Of a stretch of DNA of 64,000 nucleotides, positions 1 through 9,440 are shown one piece after another. The position numbers were made by a program, and so were the translations under genes. Position 1 is the stretch's first letter. Each line of letters starts with the position of its first letter. The notes beneath the pieces are model-generated. The model was not told the DNA's origin. It made no database searches and worked only from the letters and a program-made list of their open reading frames with translations. This DNA comes from Streptomyces chumphonensis (lineage in GTDB: Bacteria > Actinomycetota > Actinomycetes > Streptomycetales > Streptomycetaceae), in the NCBI RefSeq assembly GCF_014779715.1, contig NZ_JACXYU010000003.1:248001-312000 (forward strand), written 5' to 3'.

Positions 1-468
1 GAGACGTTCACCCCCGGCTGCAGCCTCAACCCGATCGTCTCCTGCGGCGACATCATGGAGAGCGACCAGGCCGAGGCGTTCGGCTTCCCGAACCCGATGC
101 TCGGCCTGGTGATGTACGGCGCGGTCGTCGCCATCGGTGCCGCCGTACTCGCCGGGGCGCACTTCCGGCCGTGGTTCTGGCGCAGCCTCCTGGGCGGCAC
201 GTTCTTCGGCGTCGCGTTCTGCACCTGGCTGATGTACCAGTCCCTGTACAACATCAACGCCCTGTGCCTGTGGTGCTGCCTGGCCTGGGTGGCCACGCTC
301 ACGATGTTCTGGGCCACACTCGTGCACACCGTGCGCCACCGGCTCGTCCCCGCCCCCGAGGGGCTGCGGAACGCCTTGCTGGAGTTCCCCTGGGTCTTCC
401 CCGCCGCGCACGTCGGGATCATCGGCATGCTGATCCTCACCAAGTGGTGGGACTTCTGGCTCGGCTGA
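1..468 (+). CDS. Vitamin K epoxide reductase (VKOR) family protein, 5' end missing
   Basis: An integral membrane thiol oxidoreductase of the VKOR family, which in bacteria usually re-oxidises DsbA-like proteins using quinone. The reading frame is open from the first base, so the N-terminus lies outside the window. Visible marks are an N-terminal loop with [10 protein letters not shown], the paired loop cysteines of the family, and a later CLWC redox motif at the start of a membrane helix (near base 265). Three or four hydrophobic segments are evident. The ATG at 55 is internal to the family domain and is not the true start. Seventy bases separate it from rarA. Family assignment is firm; the redox partner is unknown. 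Confidence 0.85.
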   Translation, partial: ETFTPGCSLNPIVSCGDIMESDQAEAFGFPNPMLGLVMYGAVVAIGAAVLAGAHFRPWFWRSLLGGTFFGVAFCTWLMYQSLYNINALCLWCCLAWVATLTMFWATLVHTVRHRLVPAPEGLRNALLEFPWVFPAAHVGIIGMLILTKWWDFWLG

Positions 469-526
469 GCCCGTGCGCCGGCCGCGACCGCGCGGCGCCC
501 GTGGCGGCGCTGTCGGTGGGGTGACC

Positions 527-532
527 TAGGGT
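527..532 (+). promoter_or_regulatory. Possible -10 hexamer (TAGGGT) for leaderless rarA
   Basis: TAGGGT ends 7 nt before the rarA GTG, which would place the transcription start at or next to the start codon. No convincing -35 is visible and there is no ribosome binding site, so this is an inference from spacing. Confidence 0.35.
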
Positions 533-539
533 TTCCAGG

Positions 540-1907
540 GTGGAGCCCGATCTGTTCACCGCCGCCGCCGAGGAACGCCAGTCCAAGGACCCCGCCGCGA
601 GCCCGCTCGCGGTGCGGATGCGTCCGCGCACGCTGGACGAGGTGGTGGGCCAGCGGCACCTGCTGCGGCGCGGCTCCCCACTGCGCCGGCTGGTGGGGGA
701 GGGCGGCGGCGGCCCGGCCGGAGCCTCCTCGGTCCTGCTCTGGGGGCCTCCGGGCACCGGGAAGACGACGCTGGCCTACGTCGTCAGCAAGGCCACCGAC
801 CAGCGTTTCGTCGAGCTGTCGGCCATCACGGCGGGCGTCAAGGAGGTCCGGGCCGTCATCGACGGCGCCCGCCGCTCCTCCGGTGCCTACGGCAAGGACA
901 CCGTGCTGTTCCTGGACGAGATCCACCGCTTCTCCAAGGCCCAGCAGGACTCCCTGCTGCCCGCCGTGGAGAACCGCTGGGTGACGCTCGTCGCCGCCAC
1001 CACGGAGAACCCGTACTTCTCGGTGATCTCGCCGCTGCTGTCCCGCTCGCTGCTGCTCACGCTGGAGCCGCTCACCGACGACGACCTGCGCGGCCTGATC
1101 CGCCGCGCGCTGGCCGACGAGCGCGGGCTCGCCGCCGCGCTCACGCTGCCCGAGGACGCCGAGGCGCACCTCCTGCGCATCGCCCAGGGGGACGCCCGGC
1201 GCGCGCTGACCGCTCTGGAGGCGGCGGCCGGCGCGGCGCTGGCCAAGGCCGAGCCGGAGATCACGCTGGCCACGCTGGAGGAGACGGTCGACCGGGCCGC
1301 CGTGACCTACGACCGGGACGGGGACCAGCACTACGACGTGGCCAGCGCCCTCATCAAGTCGATCCGGGGCTCGGACGTGGACGCCGCGCTGCACTACCTG
1401 GCCCGCATGGTCGAGGCGGGCGAGGACCCCCGGTTCATCGCGCGGCGGCTGATGATCTCCGCCAGCGAGGACGTCGGCCTCGCCGACCCGAGTGCCCTCC
1501 AGACGGCCGTGGCCGCCGCCCAGGCGGTGGCGATGATCGGATTCCCCGAGGCGCGCATCACGCTCGCCCAGGCGACGATCGCCCTGGCCCTCGCCCCCAA
1601 GTCCAACGCGGCGTACAAGGCGATCGACGCCGCGCTGGCCGACGTCCGGGCCGGGAAGGCCGGGCCCGTGCCGACGTACCTGCGGGACGGCCACTACGGC
1701 GGTGCGAGGAAGCTCGGCCACGGCGCGGGCTACCAGTACCCGCACGACCTGCCCGGCGGCGTCGCCGCGCAGCAGTACGCGCCGGACGCGGTGCACGGCG
1801 CCCGCTACTACGAGCCCACGCGGTACGGCGCCGAGGCCCGCTACGCGGACGTCGCGGCCCGCGTCCGCGCCCGGCTGCGCGGGGAGGAGGGGCCCGGGGA
1901 GGGCTGA
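540..1907 (+). CDS. rarA: Replication-associated recombination protein A (RarA/MgsA), AAA+ ATPase
   Basis: A clamp-loader-like AAA+ ATPase acting at stalled replication forks. The 455-residue protein has Walker [10 protein letters not shown] (about residues 70-78), Walker B with DEIHRF (about 126-131), sensor-1 AATTENP and the RarA C-terminal tetramerisation region ending with conserved [11 protein letters not shown]. Length fits the family. The start is GTG at 540 with no Shine-Dalgarno sequence; a TAGGGT hexamer ends 7 nt upstream, so the transcript may be leaderless. It is convergent with the HugZ-like gene, with only 30 bases between the stops. Confidence 0.93.
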   Translation: MEPDLFTAAAEERQSKDPAASPLAVRMRPRTLDEVVGQRHLLRRGSPLRRLVGEGGGGPAGASSVLLWGPPGTGKTTLAYVVSKATDQRFVELSAITAGVKEVRAVIDGARRSSGAYGKDTVLFLDEIHRFSKAQQDSLLPAVENRWVTLVAATTENPYFSVISPLLSRSLLLTLEPLTDDDLRGLIRRALADERGLAAALTLPEDAEAHLLRIAQGDARRALTALEAAAGAALAKAEPEITLATLEETVDRAAVTYDRDGDQHYDVASALIKSIRGSDVDAALHYLARMVEAGEDPRFIARRLMISASEDVGLADPSALQTAVAAAQAVAMIGFPEARITLAQATIALALAPKSNAAYKAIDAALADVRAGKAGPVPTYLRDGHYGGARKLGHGAGYQYPHDLPGGVAAQQYAPDAVHGARYYEPTRYGAEARYADVAARVRARLRGEEGPGEG

Positions 1908-1937
1908 GCGGCGACCGGCGGGCGCGGGGCCCGGGCG

Positions 1938-2789
1938 CTAGGCGCCCTCGGCCGCCTCGAAGAGGCCGTGCATCGCGCGCCGCAGCCCGGCGACGTCGGC
2001 CACGGGCCGGGGGAAGGGGAAGTGGACGTCGAACGATTCGCCCGCCGCGCCGACCGGGGCGTGGTAGCGCACCCGCAGCCCGAAGCGGTCCAGCGCGAGC
2101 GGCACGGCCCGCAGGGACGCGGCGGCGCAGCGGGGGTCGCGCTCGCCGAGCAGGGCGCACAGCCCGCCCACACGGTCGCTGTGGGCGGCGGCGAGGTGCT
2201 GGAGGAGGTCGGCCTCGTGGCGCGCCAGGGGGTCGGGGCGGGCGGCGGCGAACTCCTCGGGCTCGACGTGTCCCTCGCCCCACAGGTCCTCCACGACGGC
2301 CTCGCCGAACTCCAGGCGCAGCGTCATGCGCTGCGGCGCGCCGCCGGGCGGCTCGGGCGGCAGCCGGTCGGCGAGCAGCCCCTCGGCCAGGGCGAGGTCG
2401 TCACCGCGCACCGCCGTCAGCCAGCCGCCGATCTGGGCGTGTCCGCGCACGCGCTGCGGCACGGAGACGGGGGCGACGTCCGTGATGTCCATCACGGCCA
2501 CGACGTCGTCGTCCTGGGCGTAGGCCGCGGCCCGGGCGGCCGAGGACTCGGCGCTGACCAGCACGAACACGTCGCCGTCGGGTGAGACGGCACGGGCCAG
2601 CGGCAGCGTGGAGCCGAGTCCGCCGGGCTCGGCGCCCGGAATGGCCAGGACGGCGGATACGCTGGAGTCCACGAGGGTACGTACGCGCTCGGCCGCACAG
2701 GGTCGGCCGGCGCTTTCTTCCGCGGGACGCGGCTGACCCGCCGCGGCGTCGTCATCGGTGCCGGGCAGGGGGATCCCAGGTCGAAACAC
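1938..2789 (-). CDS. HugZ-like heme-utilisation/pyridoxamine-oxidase-fold protein with DUF2470 domain
   Basis: A 283-residue protein with an N-terminal split-barrel domain of the pyridoxamine 5'-phosphate oxidase type (about residues 35-150) and a C-terminal DUF2470 domain (about 185-275, containing HFPFPRPV). This architecture is that of HugZ-type heme-degrading or heme-binding proteins. I chose GTG at 2789 because GGAGGAG lies 6 nt upstream; a longer reading frame from GTG at 2819 would start inside the iron box. The iron box upstream supports iron-repressed expression. Heme-oxygenase activity is inferred from family and regulation, not shown. Confidence 0.75.
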   Translation of the reverse strand: MFRPGIPLPGTDDDAAAGQPRPAEESAGRPCAAERVRTLVDSSVSAVLAIPGAEPGGLGSTLPLARAVSPDGDVFVLVSAESSAARAAAYAQDDDVVAVMDITDVAPVSVPQRVRGHAQIGGWLTAVRGDDLALAEGLLADRLPPEPPGGAPQRMTLRLEFGEAVVEDLWGEGHVEPEEFAAARPDPLARHEADLLQHLAAAHSDRVGGLCALLGERDPRCAAASLRAVPLALDRFGLRVRYHAPVGAAGESFDVHFPFPRPVADVAGLRRAMHGLFEAAEGA

Positions 2790-2804
2790 AGCGTTCTCCT
2801 CCGC

Positions 2805-2823
2805 TAAGGTAAGCCTCACCTAA
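2805..2823 (-). promoter_or_regulatory. Iron box (DmdR/IdeR-type operator) between HugZ-like gene and rpsD
   Basis: Read on the minus strand the 19-mer is TTAGGTGAGGCTTACCTTA, which departs from the IdeR/DmdR consensus TWAGGTWAGSCTWACCTWA at one position. It ends 15 nt upstream of the HugZ-like start codon, and its 3' edge on the plus strand is 22 nt upstream of rpsD. A TTGAAC on the minus strand (2839-2844) is a possible -35 for the HugZ-like gene that would put the box over -10/+1. Binding of holo-DmdR under iron sufficiency is the expected mode. Confidence 0.8.
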
Positions 2824-2845
2824 CTTACACGGAGGTTCGTTCAAC

Positions 2846-3457
2846 GTGAACCAGTCGCGTCCCAAGGTCAAGAAGTCGCGTGCGCTCGGCATCGCGCTGA
2901 CCCCCAAGGCCGTCAAGTACTTCGAGCAGCGTCCCTACCCGCCCGGGGAGCACGGTCGCGGCCGCAAGCAGAACAGCGACTACAAGGTCCGTCTGCTGGA
3001 GAAGCAGCGCCTGCGGGCCCAGTACGACATCAGCGAACGCCAGATGGTCCGTGCCTACGACCGCGCTCGGAAGGTCGACGGCAAGACGGGCGAGGCGCTC
3101 ATCGTCGAGCTGGAGCGCCGCCTGGACGCGCTCGTCCTGCGGGCGGGTCTCGCCCGCACCATCTACCAGGCCCGGCAGATGGTCGTGCACGGCCACATCG
3201 CGGTCAACGGCCGCAAGGTGGACAAGCCGTCGTTCCGGGTCCGCCCGGACGACGTGGTGATGGTCCGCGAGCGCAGCCGCGAGAAGTACCCGTTCCAGGT
3301 GGCGCGCGAGGGCGGCTACGCGACCGACGGCGAGACGCCGCGCTACCTGGAGGTCAACCTCCAGGCCCTGGCGTTCCGGCTGGACCGCGACCCGAACCGC
3401 AAGGAGATCCCGGTCATCTGCGACGAGCAGCTCGTCGTCGAGTACTACGCCCGCTGA
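2846..3457 (+). CDS. rpsD: 30S ribosomal protein S4
   Basis: Primary 16S rRNA-binding protein that nucleates 30S assembly. The 203-residue sequence begins [19 protein letters not shown], carries the S4 RNA-binding core (about residues 93-160, [20 protein letters not shown]) and ends [17 protein letters not shown], as in Streptomyces S4. The zinc cysteines of some S4 proteins are absent, as in the C-minus form. The start is GTG with GGAGG 10 nt upstream. It is monocistronic here, followed by a strong terminator, and its upstream region is shared with the iron box. Confidence 0.97.
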   Translation: MNQSRPKVKKSRALGIALTPKAVKYFEQRPYPPGEHGRGRKQNSDYKVRLLEKQRLRAQYDISERQMVRAYDRARKVDGKTGEALIVELERRLDALVLRAGLARTIYQARQMVVHGHIAVNGRKVDKPSFRVRPDDVVMVRERSREKYPFQVAREGGYATDGETPRYLEVNLQALAFRLDRDPNRKEIPVICDEQLVVEYYAR

Positions 3458-3483
3458 CGGCCCCCCGGCCCCGGGCGACCGGT

Positions 3484-3526
3484 CACAGCCCCGCCCGCCG
3501 CGACGTCCGCGGCGGGCGGGGCTGTG
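3484..3526 (+). terminator. Rho-independent-type terminator after rpsD
   Basis: A perfect 19-bp stem with a 5-nt loop (arms 3484-3502 and 3508-3526) begins 27 nt after the rpsD stop. There is no U-tract, as is common in Streptomyces. Confidence 0.8.
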
Positions 3527-3668
3527 CCGTCCCCGCACACGTCCCCGCCGGCGTCGCCGCGGCGTGCCCCGCCGGCCCGTGCGGCGCCCCGAAACGCGGT
3601 ACGGGAGGCGGGGTCCGGCGCGATAGGGTCGGTGCCTTGGACGTGAACCCGAGGGAAGCGGTGCAGTT

Positions 3669-4106
3669 GTGTCCGGTGGTGAGGTGGCCGGTCTCCTCGT
3701 GGCGGTCTTCTGGGCGATCCTTGTGTCGTTCCTCGCCGTGGTACTGGTGAGGCTCGCGCAGACGCTGAAGGCGGCCACCAGGCTCGTGACGGGCGTGACG
3801 GAGCAGGCCGTTCCGCTGCTGGGCGAGGCCTCGGCGACCGTGCGCTCCGCGCAGTCGCAGCTCGACCGGGTGGACGCCATCGCCGCCGACGTCCAGGAGG
3901 TCACGGCCAACGCCTCCGCGCTGTCCTCGACCGTCTCGACGACCTTCGGCGGCCCGCTGGTGAAGGTCGCGGCCTTCGGCTACGGCGTCCGCCGGGCACT
4001 CGGCCGTTCCGGCGGGTCGCCCGGGAAGGCGCCCCGGACGGTCGTCGGCCTGCGCGTGCCCGGTGCCCGGCGCGGCCCCCGCCCGCACCGGGGTGGAAAG
4101 GACTGA
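3669..4106 (+). CDS. DUF948 domain-containing membrane protein
   Basis: A 145-residue protein with one N-terminal membrane helix (about residues 5-27) followed by a helical, coiled-coil-like segment rich in QSQLDRVDAIAADVQEVTANAS repeats of small and charged residues, typical of DUF948. The C-terminus is Arg/Gly/Pro-rich. The chosen start is GTG at 3669; Shine-Dalgarno is poor. A TAGGGT at 3624-3629 may be its -10. It immediately precedes another small conserved protein and alaS, an arrangement conserved in actinobacteria. No biochemical function is known. Confidence 0.75.
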   Translation: MSGGEVAGLLVAVFWAILVSFLAVVLVRLAQTLKAATRLVTGVTEQAVPLLGEASATVRSAQSQLDRVDAIAADVQEVTANASALSSTVSTTFGGPLVKVAAFGYGVRRALGRSGGSPGKAPRTVVGLRVPGARRGPRPHRGGKD

Positions 4107-4113
4107 GTCACCC

Positions 4114-4461
4114 ATGTTCCGCCGTACGTTCTGGTTCGGCGCCGGCGCGGCCGCCGGTGTCTGGGCCACCACGAAGGTCAACCGCACACTGCGCGGCCTC
4201 ACCCCCGAATCCCTGGCGGCCCGTGCCGCCGACAAGGCGGTCGACGCCGGCCACCGGCTCCGCGAGCTGGCGGTCGACGTCCGGGCCGGGATGACGCAGC
4301 GCGAGCGCGAACTGAACGAGGCGCTGGGGCTCGCGAACGACCCCGACGCCCCGGCGCCGACGTACCTGTCCGCCGCCCCGAGCCCCCGGGTGCTGCCCGG
4401 GAGCCGTCCGCAGGCCGAGCGCGGCCTGCCCCGTCGAACGATTGGAAAAGAGGACCACTGA
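4114..4461 (+). CDS. Small conserved actinobacterial protein (DUF6167-like)
   Basis: A 115-residue protein with an N-terminal hydrophobic segment ([18 protein letters not shown], about residues 5-22) and an amphipathic helical middle ([20 protein letters not shown]). The ATG at 4114 is preferred over an upstream GTG/ATG in frame because it follows GGAAAGGA and leaves the hydrophobic segment near the N-terminus. Its stop codon overlaps the alaS start by one base, so it is translationally tied to alaS. I recognise it as the family placed between DUF948 and alaS in Streptomyces; the DUF number is from memory. Confidence 0.65.
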   Translation: MFRRTFWFGAGAAAGVWATTKVNRTLRGLTPESLAARAADKAVDAGHRLRELAVDVRAGMTQRERELNEALGLANDPDAPAPTYLSAAPSPRVLPGSRPQAERGLPRRTIGKEDH

Positions 4462-7139
4462 TGGAGTCGGCTGAAATCCGCCGCCGCTGGCTGAGCTTCT
4501 TCGAGGAGCGTGGGCACACCGTCGTGCCGTCGGCGTCGCTGATCGCGGACGACCCGACGCTCCTCCTGGTCAACGCCGGCATGGTGCCGTTCAAGCCCTA
4601 CTTCCTCGGTGAGGTCAAGCCGCCCTTCGACCGGGCCGTCAGTGTGCAGAAGTGCGTGCGGACCCCCGACATCGAGGAGGTCGGCAAGACCACCCGGCAC
4701 GGCACGTTCTTCCAGATGTGCGGCAACTTCTCCTTCGGCGACTACTTCAAGGAAGGGGCCAGCAAGCTCGCCTGGGAGCTGCTGACCTCCTCCGTCGCCG
4801 ACGGCGGGTACGGGCTGGACCCCCAGCGGCTGTGGATCACCGTCTACGAGGACGACGACGAGGCCGAGCGCATCTGGCGCGACGTCGTCGGCGTCCCCGC
4901 CGAGCGCATCCAGCGCCTGGGCAAGGCCGAGAACTTCTGGTCGATGGGCGTACCCGGCCCCTGCGGCCCGTGCTCCGAGGTCAACTACGACCGGGGCCCG
5001 GAGTTCGGCGTCGAGGGCGGCCCGGCCGTCAACGACGAGCGCTACGTGGAGATCTGGAACCTCGTCTTCATGCAGTACGAGCGCGGCGAGGGCACGGGCA
5101 AGGAGGACTACCCGATCCTCGGGGACCTCCCCGCCAAGAACATCGACACCGGTCTCGGCCTGGAACGCCTGGCGATGATCCTCCAGGACGTGCCGAACAT
5201 GTACGAGACCGACACCCTGCGCGTCGTCATCGACAAGGCCACCGAGCTGACGGGTGTGCGCTACGGCGCCGCCCGGGACAGCGACGTCTCCCTGCGCGTC
5301 ATCGCCGACCACCTGCGCACCTCGGTCATGATGATCGCCGACGGCGTCACCCCGGGGAACGAGGGCCGGGGCTACGTGCTGCGCCGCATCATGCGCCGCG
5401 CCATCCGCAATCTGCGCATCCTCGGCTCCCAGGAGCCGGTCGTCGGAACCCTGGTCGACGTCGTCATCGAGACGATGGGCAAGCAGTACCCGGAGATCAT
5501 CACCGACCGTCGGCGCATCGAGACCGTGGCCCTCGCCGAGGAGGCCGCCTTCCTCAAGACGCTCAAGTCCGGCACCAACATCCTGGACACCGCCGTCACC
5601 GAGACCAAGGCCCAGGGCGGCTCGGTGCTCTCCGGTGACCAGGCGTTCCTGCTGCACGACACCTGGGGCTTCCCGATCGACCTCACCCTGGAGATGGCGG
5701 CCGAACAGGGCCTCTCCGTGGACGAGGGGGGCTTCCGCCGCCTGATGCAGGAGCAGCGCGACCGGGCCAAGGCCGACGCGCTGGCCAAGAAGACCGGTCA
5801 CGCCGACCTCTCCGCCTACCGCCAGGTCGCCGACGCCGCCGGTGCCACCGAGTTCACCGGGTACCTGCACACCGAGGGTGAGGCCACGATCGTCGGCCTG
5901 CTCGTCGGCGGTGCCCCGGCACCCGCCGCGCACGAGGGCGACGAGGTCGAGGTCGTCCTCGACCGCACGCCCTTCTACGCCGAGGGCGGCGGGCAGCTCG
6001 CCGACACCGGCCGCATCCGGATCGACAACGGCGCCGTCATCGAGGTGCGCGACGTCCAGCAGCCGGTGCCGGGCGTGAGCGTCCACAAGGGCGTCGTCCA
6101 GGTCGGCGAGGTGACGCTGGGGTCGGCCGGGCACTGCGTCATCGACGTCGTGCGCCGCCGGGCCATCGCCCGGGCCCACAGCGCCACCCACCTGACCCAT
6201 CAGGCCCTGCGGGACGCGCTCGGCCCCACGGCCGCCCAGGCCGGCTCGGAGAACGCCCCGGGCCGCTTCCGCTTCGACTTCGGTTCGCCGACCGCCGTGC
6301 CGGGCACGGTGCTCACCGACGTCGAGCAGAAGATCAACGAGGTGCTGGCGCGGGAGCTGGACGTCACGGCCGAGGTCATGTCGATGGACGACGCCCGCAA
6401 GCAGGGCGCCATCGCCGAGTTCGGCGAGAAGTACGGCGAGCGCGTCCGGGTCGTGACGATCGGGGACTTCTCCAAGGAGCTGTGCGGCGGAACGCACGTG
6501 CACAACACCGCCCAGCTCGGCCTCGTCAAGCTGCTGGGGGAGTCGTCCATCGGCTCCGGTGTGCGCCGTGTGGAGGCGCTGGTCGGCGTGGACGCCTACC
6601 AGTTCCTGGCCCGGGAGCACACCGTCGTCTCGCAGCTGACCGACCTCGTCAAGGGCCGCCCCGAGGAGCTTCCGGAGAAGATCTCCGGCATGCTCACGCG
6701 GCTGCGGGACGCGGAGAAGGAGATCGAGCGGTTCCGCGCCGAGAAGGTGCTCCAGGCCGCCGCCGGGCTCGCCCGGCAAGCCCAGGACGTGCGCGGGGTC
6801 GCGCTGGCCTCCGGCCGGGTCCCCGACGGGACGACCGCCGACGACCTGCGCAAGCTCGTGCTGGACGTGCGCGGCCGCATCCCGGCGGACCGGCCCGCCG
6901 TCGTGGCGCTGTTCAGCGTCGTGGCCGGTCGGCCGCTCACCGTGATCGCCACCAACGAGGCCGCCCGGGAGCGCGGGCTCAAGGCCGGCGACCTGGTGCG
7001 GACCGCCGCCAAGACCCTCGGTGGCGGCGGGGGCGGCAAGCCCGACATCGCCCAGGGCGGCGGCCAGAACGCGGCCGCCGTCGACGAGGCGCTGGCCGCC
7101 GTGGAGCGGCAGGTCGGCGAGAGCGCGGCCGGTGCCTGA
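4461..7139 (+). CDS. alaS: Alanyl-tRNA synthetase
   Basis: Charges tRNA-Ala and edits mischarged Ser/Gly. The 892-residue protein has the class II catalytic core at the N-terminus ([13 protein letters not shown], then FKPYF and [18 protein letters not shown]), the editing domain zinc motifs HSATHL and CGGTH, and the DHHA1 C-terminal domain with the [15 protein letters not shown] glycine-rich stretch. Length is normal. The start ATG overlaps the previous stop (ATGA-like junction). ruvX follows one base after its stop, so the pair is co-transcribed, as in most actinobacteria. Confidence 0.98.
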   Translation: MESAEIRRRWLSFFEERGHTVVPSASLIADDPTLLLVNAGMVPFKPYFLGEVKPPFDRAVSVQKCVRTPDIEEVGKTTRHGTFFQMCGNFSFGDYFKEGASKLAWELLTSSVADGGYGLDPQRLWITVYEDDDEAERIWRDVVGVPAERIQRLGKAENFWSMGVPGPCGPCSEVNYDRGPEFGVEGGPAVNDERYVEIWNLVFMQYERGEGTGKEDYPILGDLPAKNIDTGLGLERLAMILQDVPNMYETDTLRVVIDKATELTGVRYGAARDSDVSLRVIADHLRTSVMMIADGVTPGNEGRGYVLRRIMRRAIRNLRILGSQEPVVGTLVDVVIETMGKQYPEIITDRRRIETVALAEEAAFLKTLKSGTNILDTAVTETKAQGGSVLSGDQAFLLHDTWGFPIDLTLEMAAEQGLSVDEGGFRRLMQEQRDRAKADALAKKTGHADLSAYRQVADAAGATEFTGYLHTEGEATIVGLLVGGAPAPAAHEGDEVEVVLDRTPFYAEGGGQLADTGRIRIDNGAVIEVRDVQQPVPGVSVHKGVVQVGEVTLGSAGHCVIDVVRRRAIARAHSATHLTHQALRDALGPTAAQAGSENAPGRFRFDFGSPTAVPGTVLTDVEQKINEVLARELDVTAEVMSMDDARKQGAIAEFGEKYGERVRVVTIGDFSKELCGGTHVHNTAQLGLVKLLGESSIGSGVRRVEALVGVDAYQFLAREHTVVSQLTDLVKGRPEELPEKISGMLTRLRDAEKEIERFRAEKVLQAAAGLARQAQDVRGVALASGRVPDGTTADDLRKLVLDVRGRIPADRPAVVALFSVVAGRPLTVIATNEAARERGLKAGDLVRTAAKTLGGGGGGKPDIAQGGGQNAAAVDEALAAVERQVGESAAGA

Positions 7140-7140
7140 C

Positions 7141-7605
7141 ATGCGCCGGGGCCGTCGGCTCGCCGTCGACGTCGGGGACGCCCGGATCGGGGTCGCCTCG
7201 TGCGACCCCGACGGGCTCCTCGCCACCCCGGTCGAGACGGTCCCCGGCAGGGACCGTCCCGCCGCGCAGCGTCGCCTGGCCCAGCTCGTGGCGGAGTACG
7301 AGCCGTTGGAGGTCCTCGTCGGCCTGCCCCGCTCGCTCGGCGGCCAGGAGGGCCCGGCGGCGGCCAAGGTGCGCGCCTTCGCCCGGGAGACGGCCCGGGC
7401 CGTGGCACCGGTACCGGTGCGCCTGGTCGACGAGCGGATGAGCACCGTCACCGCCGCCCGGGCCATGCGGGCGTCCGGTGTGAACGCGAAGAAGGGCCGG
7501 TCCCGGATCGACCAGGCCGCGGCCGTGGTGATCCTGGAGAACGCGCTGGAGACCGAACGGGTGTCAGGACGGGCGCCGGGGGAGTGCGTCGAAGTGGTTG
7601 TCTGA
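7141..7605 (+). CDS. ruvX: RuvX/YqgF-type pre-16S rRNA processing nuclease
   Basis: A 154-residue RNase H-fold protein of the YqgF family that matures the 5' end of 16S rRNA. Visible: the first acidic motif AVDVGDARIGVA near the N-terminus, LVGLPRSLGG, VDERMST (second acidic residue) and the closing KGRSRIDQAAAVVIL with the third. ATG at 7141 gives the family-length protein; a GTG 9 nt upstream overlapping alaS is possible. It sits between alaS and mltG in the standard order. Confidence 0.93.
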   Translation: MRRGRRLAVDVGDARIGVASCDPDGLLATPVETVPGRDRPAAQRRLAQLVAEYEPLEVLVGLPRSLGGQEGPAAAKVRAFARETARAVAPVPVRLVDERMSTVTAARAMRASGVNAKKGRSRIDQAAAVVILENALETERVSGRAPGECVEVVV

Positions 7606-7703
7606 TCGCCGTACGGTAACGTTCCGCGCGATGCGGCGGCCTCCGGGACGTTCGACCGTCGTACGATCACGGGCACGTTGCCGAAGCGCGGCATAGGGGA
7701 TCG

Positions 7704-9440
7704 ATGACTGAGTATGGCCGGGGCCCAGGCTCCCAACCGTGGCACCCCGAGGAGCCCCCGTACGGGGAGCGGGAAGGGGACGGCGGTGCTCAGCCGGGCG
7801 GCTGGGACGCCTACGGGACTCAGCCGCAGTACCCCCGGCAGCCCGACCCCTACGGTGGCTGGCACGACCCGCACGCCACCGCCGGCGGCCCGTACGACCA
7901 GCTGCCCGCCGACCCGTACGGCCCGTCTTCGGCGTACCCGGCCTACTACCCGGCGCCGGACGCCTACCCCCCGCCGCAGCCCCAGCACGGCTACGGGACC
8001 CCGCCCCCGTACGGCTACGACGCCCCGTCGCCCTACGGAGACGGCGGCCGGCACGCTCCTGACCAGCAGGAGCGGTACCGGGACCAAGGGCATTACCAAG
8101 AGCAACAGCATTACCAGGAGCAACAGCAGTACCAGCCGTATCAACAGCACCACGAGCACCACGGCCCCCCACCCGCACACCCCGGCATGGAGCACACACA
8201 GGGCTGGGAGCGCGAGGCGGACGACGGCGGAGCGGACCGCCTCCACGCGCCGTCCCCCGGGGGCGCTCCGGACGACGGCCCCGAGGGGCCGGCCGACGAG
8301 CCCGCCGACGAACCCCGTGAGGAGCCGTCCACCCGTGCCGGACGCCGGACGGCCAAGGGCCGGCGCAACGGCGCCCGGCGCAAGAACCGGATGGCCTGCC
8401 TGGTCGTCGTGCTGGTCCTGGCGGGCGGGGCGGCCGGGGCCACCTACGCGGGCTACAGCTTCTACCAGAGCCGGTTCGCCGCCGCGCCCGACTACTCCGG
8501 TTCCGGCTCCGGCACCGTCCAGGTCGAGATCCCCGCGGGTGCGCTCGCGGGCGACATGGCCAAGATCCTCGCGGCGGCCGACGTGGTGAAGAGCCCGGGA
8601 GCGTTCGTCGAGGCCGCCGCCGCGGACGAGGCGTCCAAGTCGATCCAGCCGGGCATCTACAGCCTGCGCAAGCAGATGTCGGCCGCCGAGGCGCTGGAGC
8701 TGATGCTCGACCCGGCCAGCCAGACGGGCCTGATCGTCCCCGAGGGGCTGCGGGCGACGCAGATCTACGCGCTCGTCGACGAGCAGACCGGTTCGCCCGA
8801 GGGAGCCACCGAGGAGATCGCCGAGTCGGCCGACCTGGGTCTGCCCGCCTGGGCCGAGGGCAACGTCGAGGGCTTCCTCTTCCCCTCCAAGTACTCCGTG
8901 AGCGAGGGCTCCGACCCGGAGGCCGTGCTGAAGGAGATGGTGGAGCGCGCGAAGTCCGAGTTCGAGAGGGTCGACCTGGAGGGGCAGGCCTCACAGGTCG
9001 ACAAGACCCCCTACGAGGTGCTGATCATCGCCTCGCTCATCCAGGCCGAGGCGCAGGAGAAGGACGACTTCGCGAAGGTCTCCCGGGTGGTCTACAACCG
9101 CCTGAAGCCCGGCAACACCGCCACGAACGGCAAGCTGGACTTCGACTCCACGATCAACTACGCGCTCGACCGCTCCACTCTGGACGTCTCGGTCGGGGAC
9201 ACCAGCCTCGACCACCCCTACAACACCTACAAGCACGCGGGCCTCCCCCCGGGCCCCATCGACAATCCCGGCCACCAGGCCATCGAGGCGGCGCTCAACC
9301 CGGCGGACGGAGAGTGGCTGTACTTCGTGACCGTCAAGCCCGGCGACACCCGCTTCACCGAGACGTACGAGGAACACCAGGAACACGTGAAGGACTTCAA
9401 CGCGGAGCAGGCCAAGAAGCGGGCGGAGGAGGACGAGTGA
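7704..9440 (+). CDS. mltG: Endolytic murein transglycosylase MltG with long low-complexity cytoplasmic region
   Basis: Membrane-anchored lytic transglycosylase that cuts nascent peptidoglycan and limits strand length. Of 578 residues, roughly the first 228 are a Pro/Tyr/Gln/Asp-rich cytoplasmic tail, then one membrane helix (about 230-255), then the extracellular YceG domain. The conserved glutamate of ASLIQAEAQ (about residue 449) matches the catalytic position of E. coli MltG, and GLPPGPIDNPG is the family signature. The tail contains an 18-bp tandem duplication coding HYQEQQ twice (8091-8126), in DNA poorer in GC than its surroundings. The aroE start overlaps its stop by 4 nt. Confidence 0.93.
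   Translation: MTEYGRGPGSQPWHPEEPPYGEREGDGGAQPGGWDAYGTQPQYPRQPDPYGGWHDPHATAGGPYDQLPADPYGPSSAYPAYYPAPDAYPPPQPQHGYGTPPPYGYDAPSPYGDGGRHAPDQQERYRDQGHYQEQQHYQEQQQYQPYQQHHEHHGPPPAHPGMEHTQGWEREADDGGADRLHAPSPGGAPDDGPEGPADEPADEPREEPSTRAGRRTAKGRRNGARRKNRMACLVVVLVLAGGAAGATYAGYSFYQSRFAAAPDYSGSGSGTVQVEIPAGALAGDMAKILAAADVVKSPGAFVEAAAADEASKSIQPGIYSLRKQMSAAEALELMLDPASQTGLIVPEGLRATQIYALVDEQTGSPEGATEEIAESADLGLPAWAEGNVEGFLFPSKYSVSEGSDPEAVLKEMVERAKSEFERVDLEGQASQVDKTPYEVLIIASLIQAEAQEKDDFAKVSRVVYNRLKPGNTATNGKLDFDSTINYALDRSTLDVSVGDTSLDHPYNTYKHAGLPPGPIDNPGHQAIEAALNPADGEWLYFVTVKPGDTRFTETYEEHQEHVKDFNAEQAKKRAEEDE
8091..8126 (+). repeat. 18-bp tandem repeat inside mltG (HYQEQQ x2)
   Basis: Two adjacent 18-bp units (8091-8108 and 8109-8126) differ at one base. 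They continue into a degenerate Gln/His/Tyr-rich run to about 8165, a local AT-rich island within a Pro-rich segment. Confidence 0.85.

Noticed and set aside
3669..4461. The two small genes before alaS as one frameshifted gene
   Set aside because: Each has its own membrane segment and start, and the order of two separate genes is usual in Streptomyces.
3483..8246. Very long open frame on the minus strand across alaS and neighbours (1587 codons)
   Set aside because: Antisense shadow typical of high-GC DNA; it overlaps several certain plus-strand genes and shows no protein family motif.
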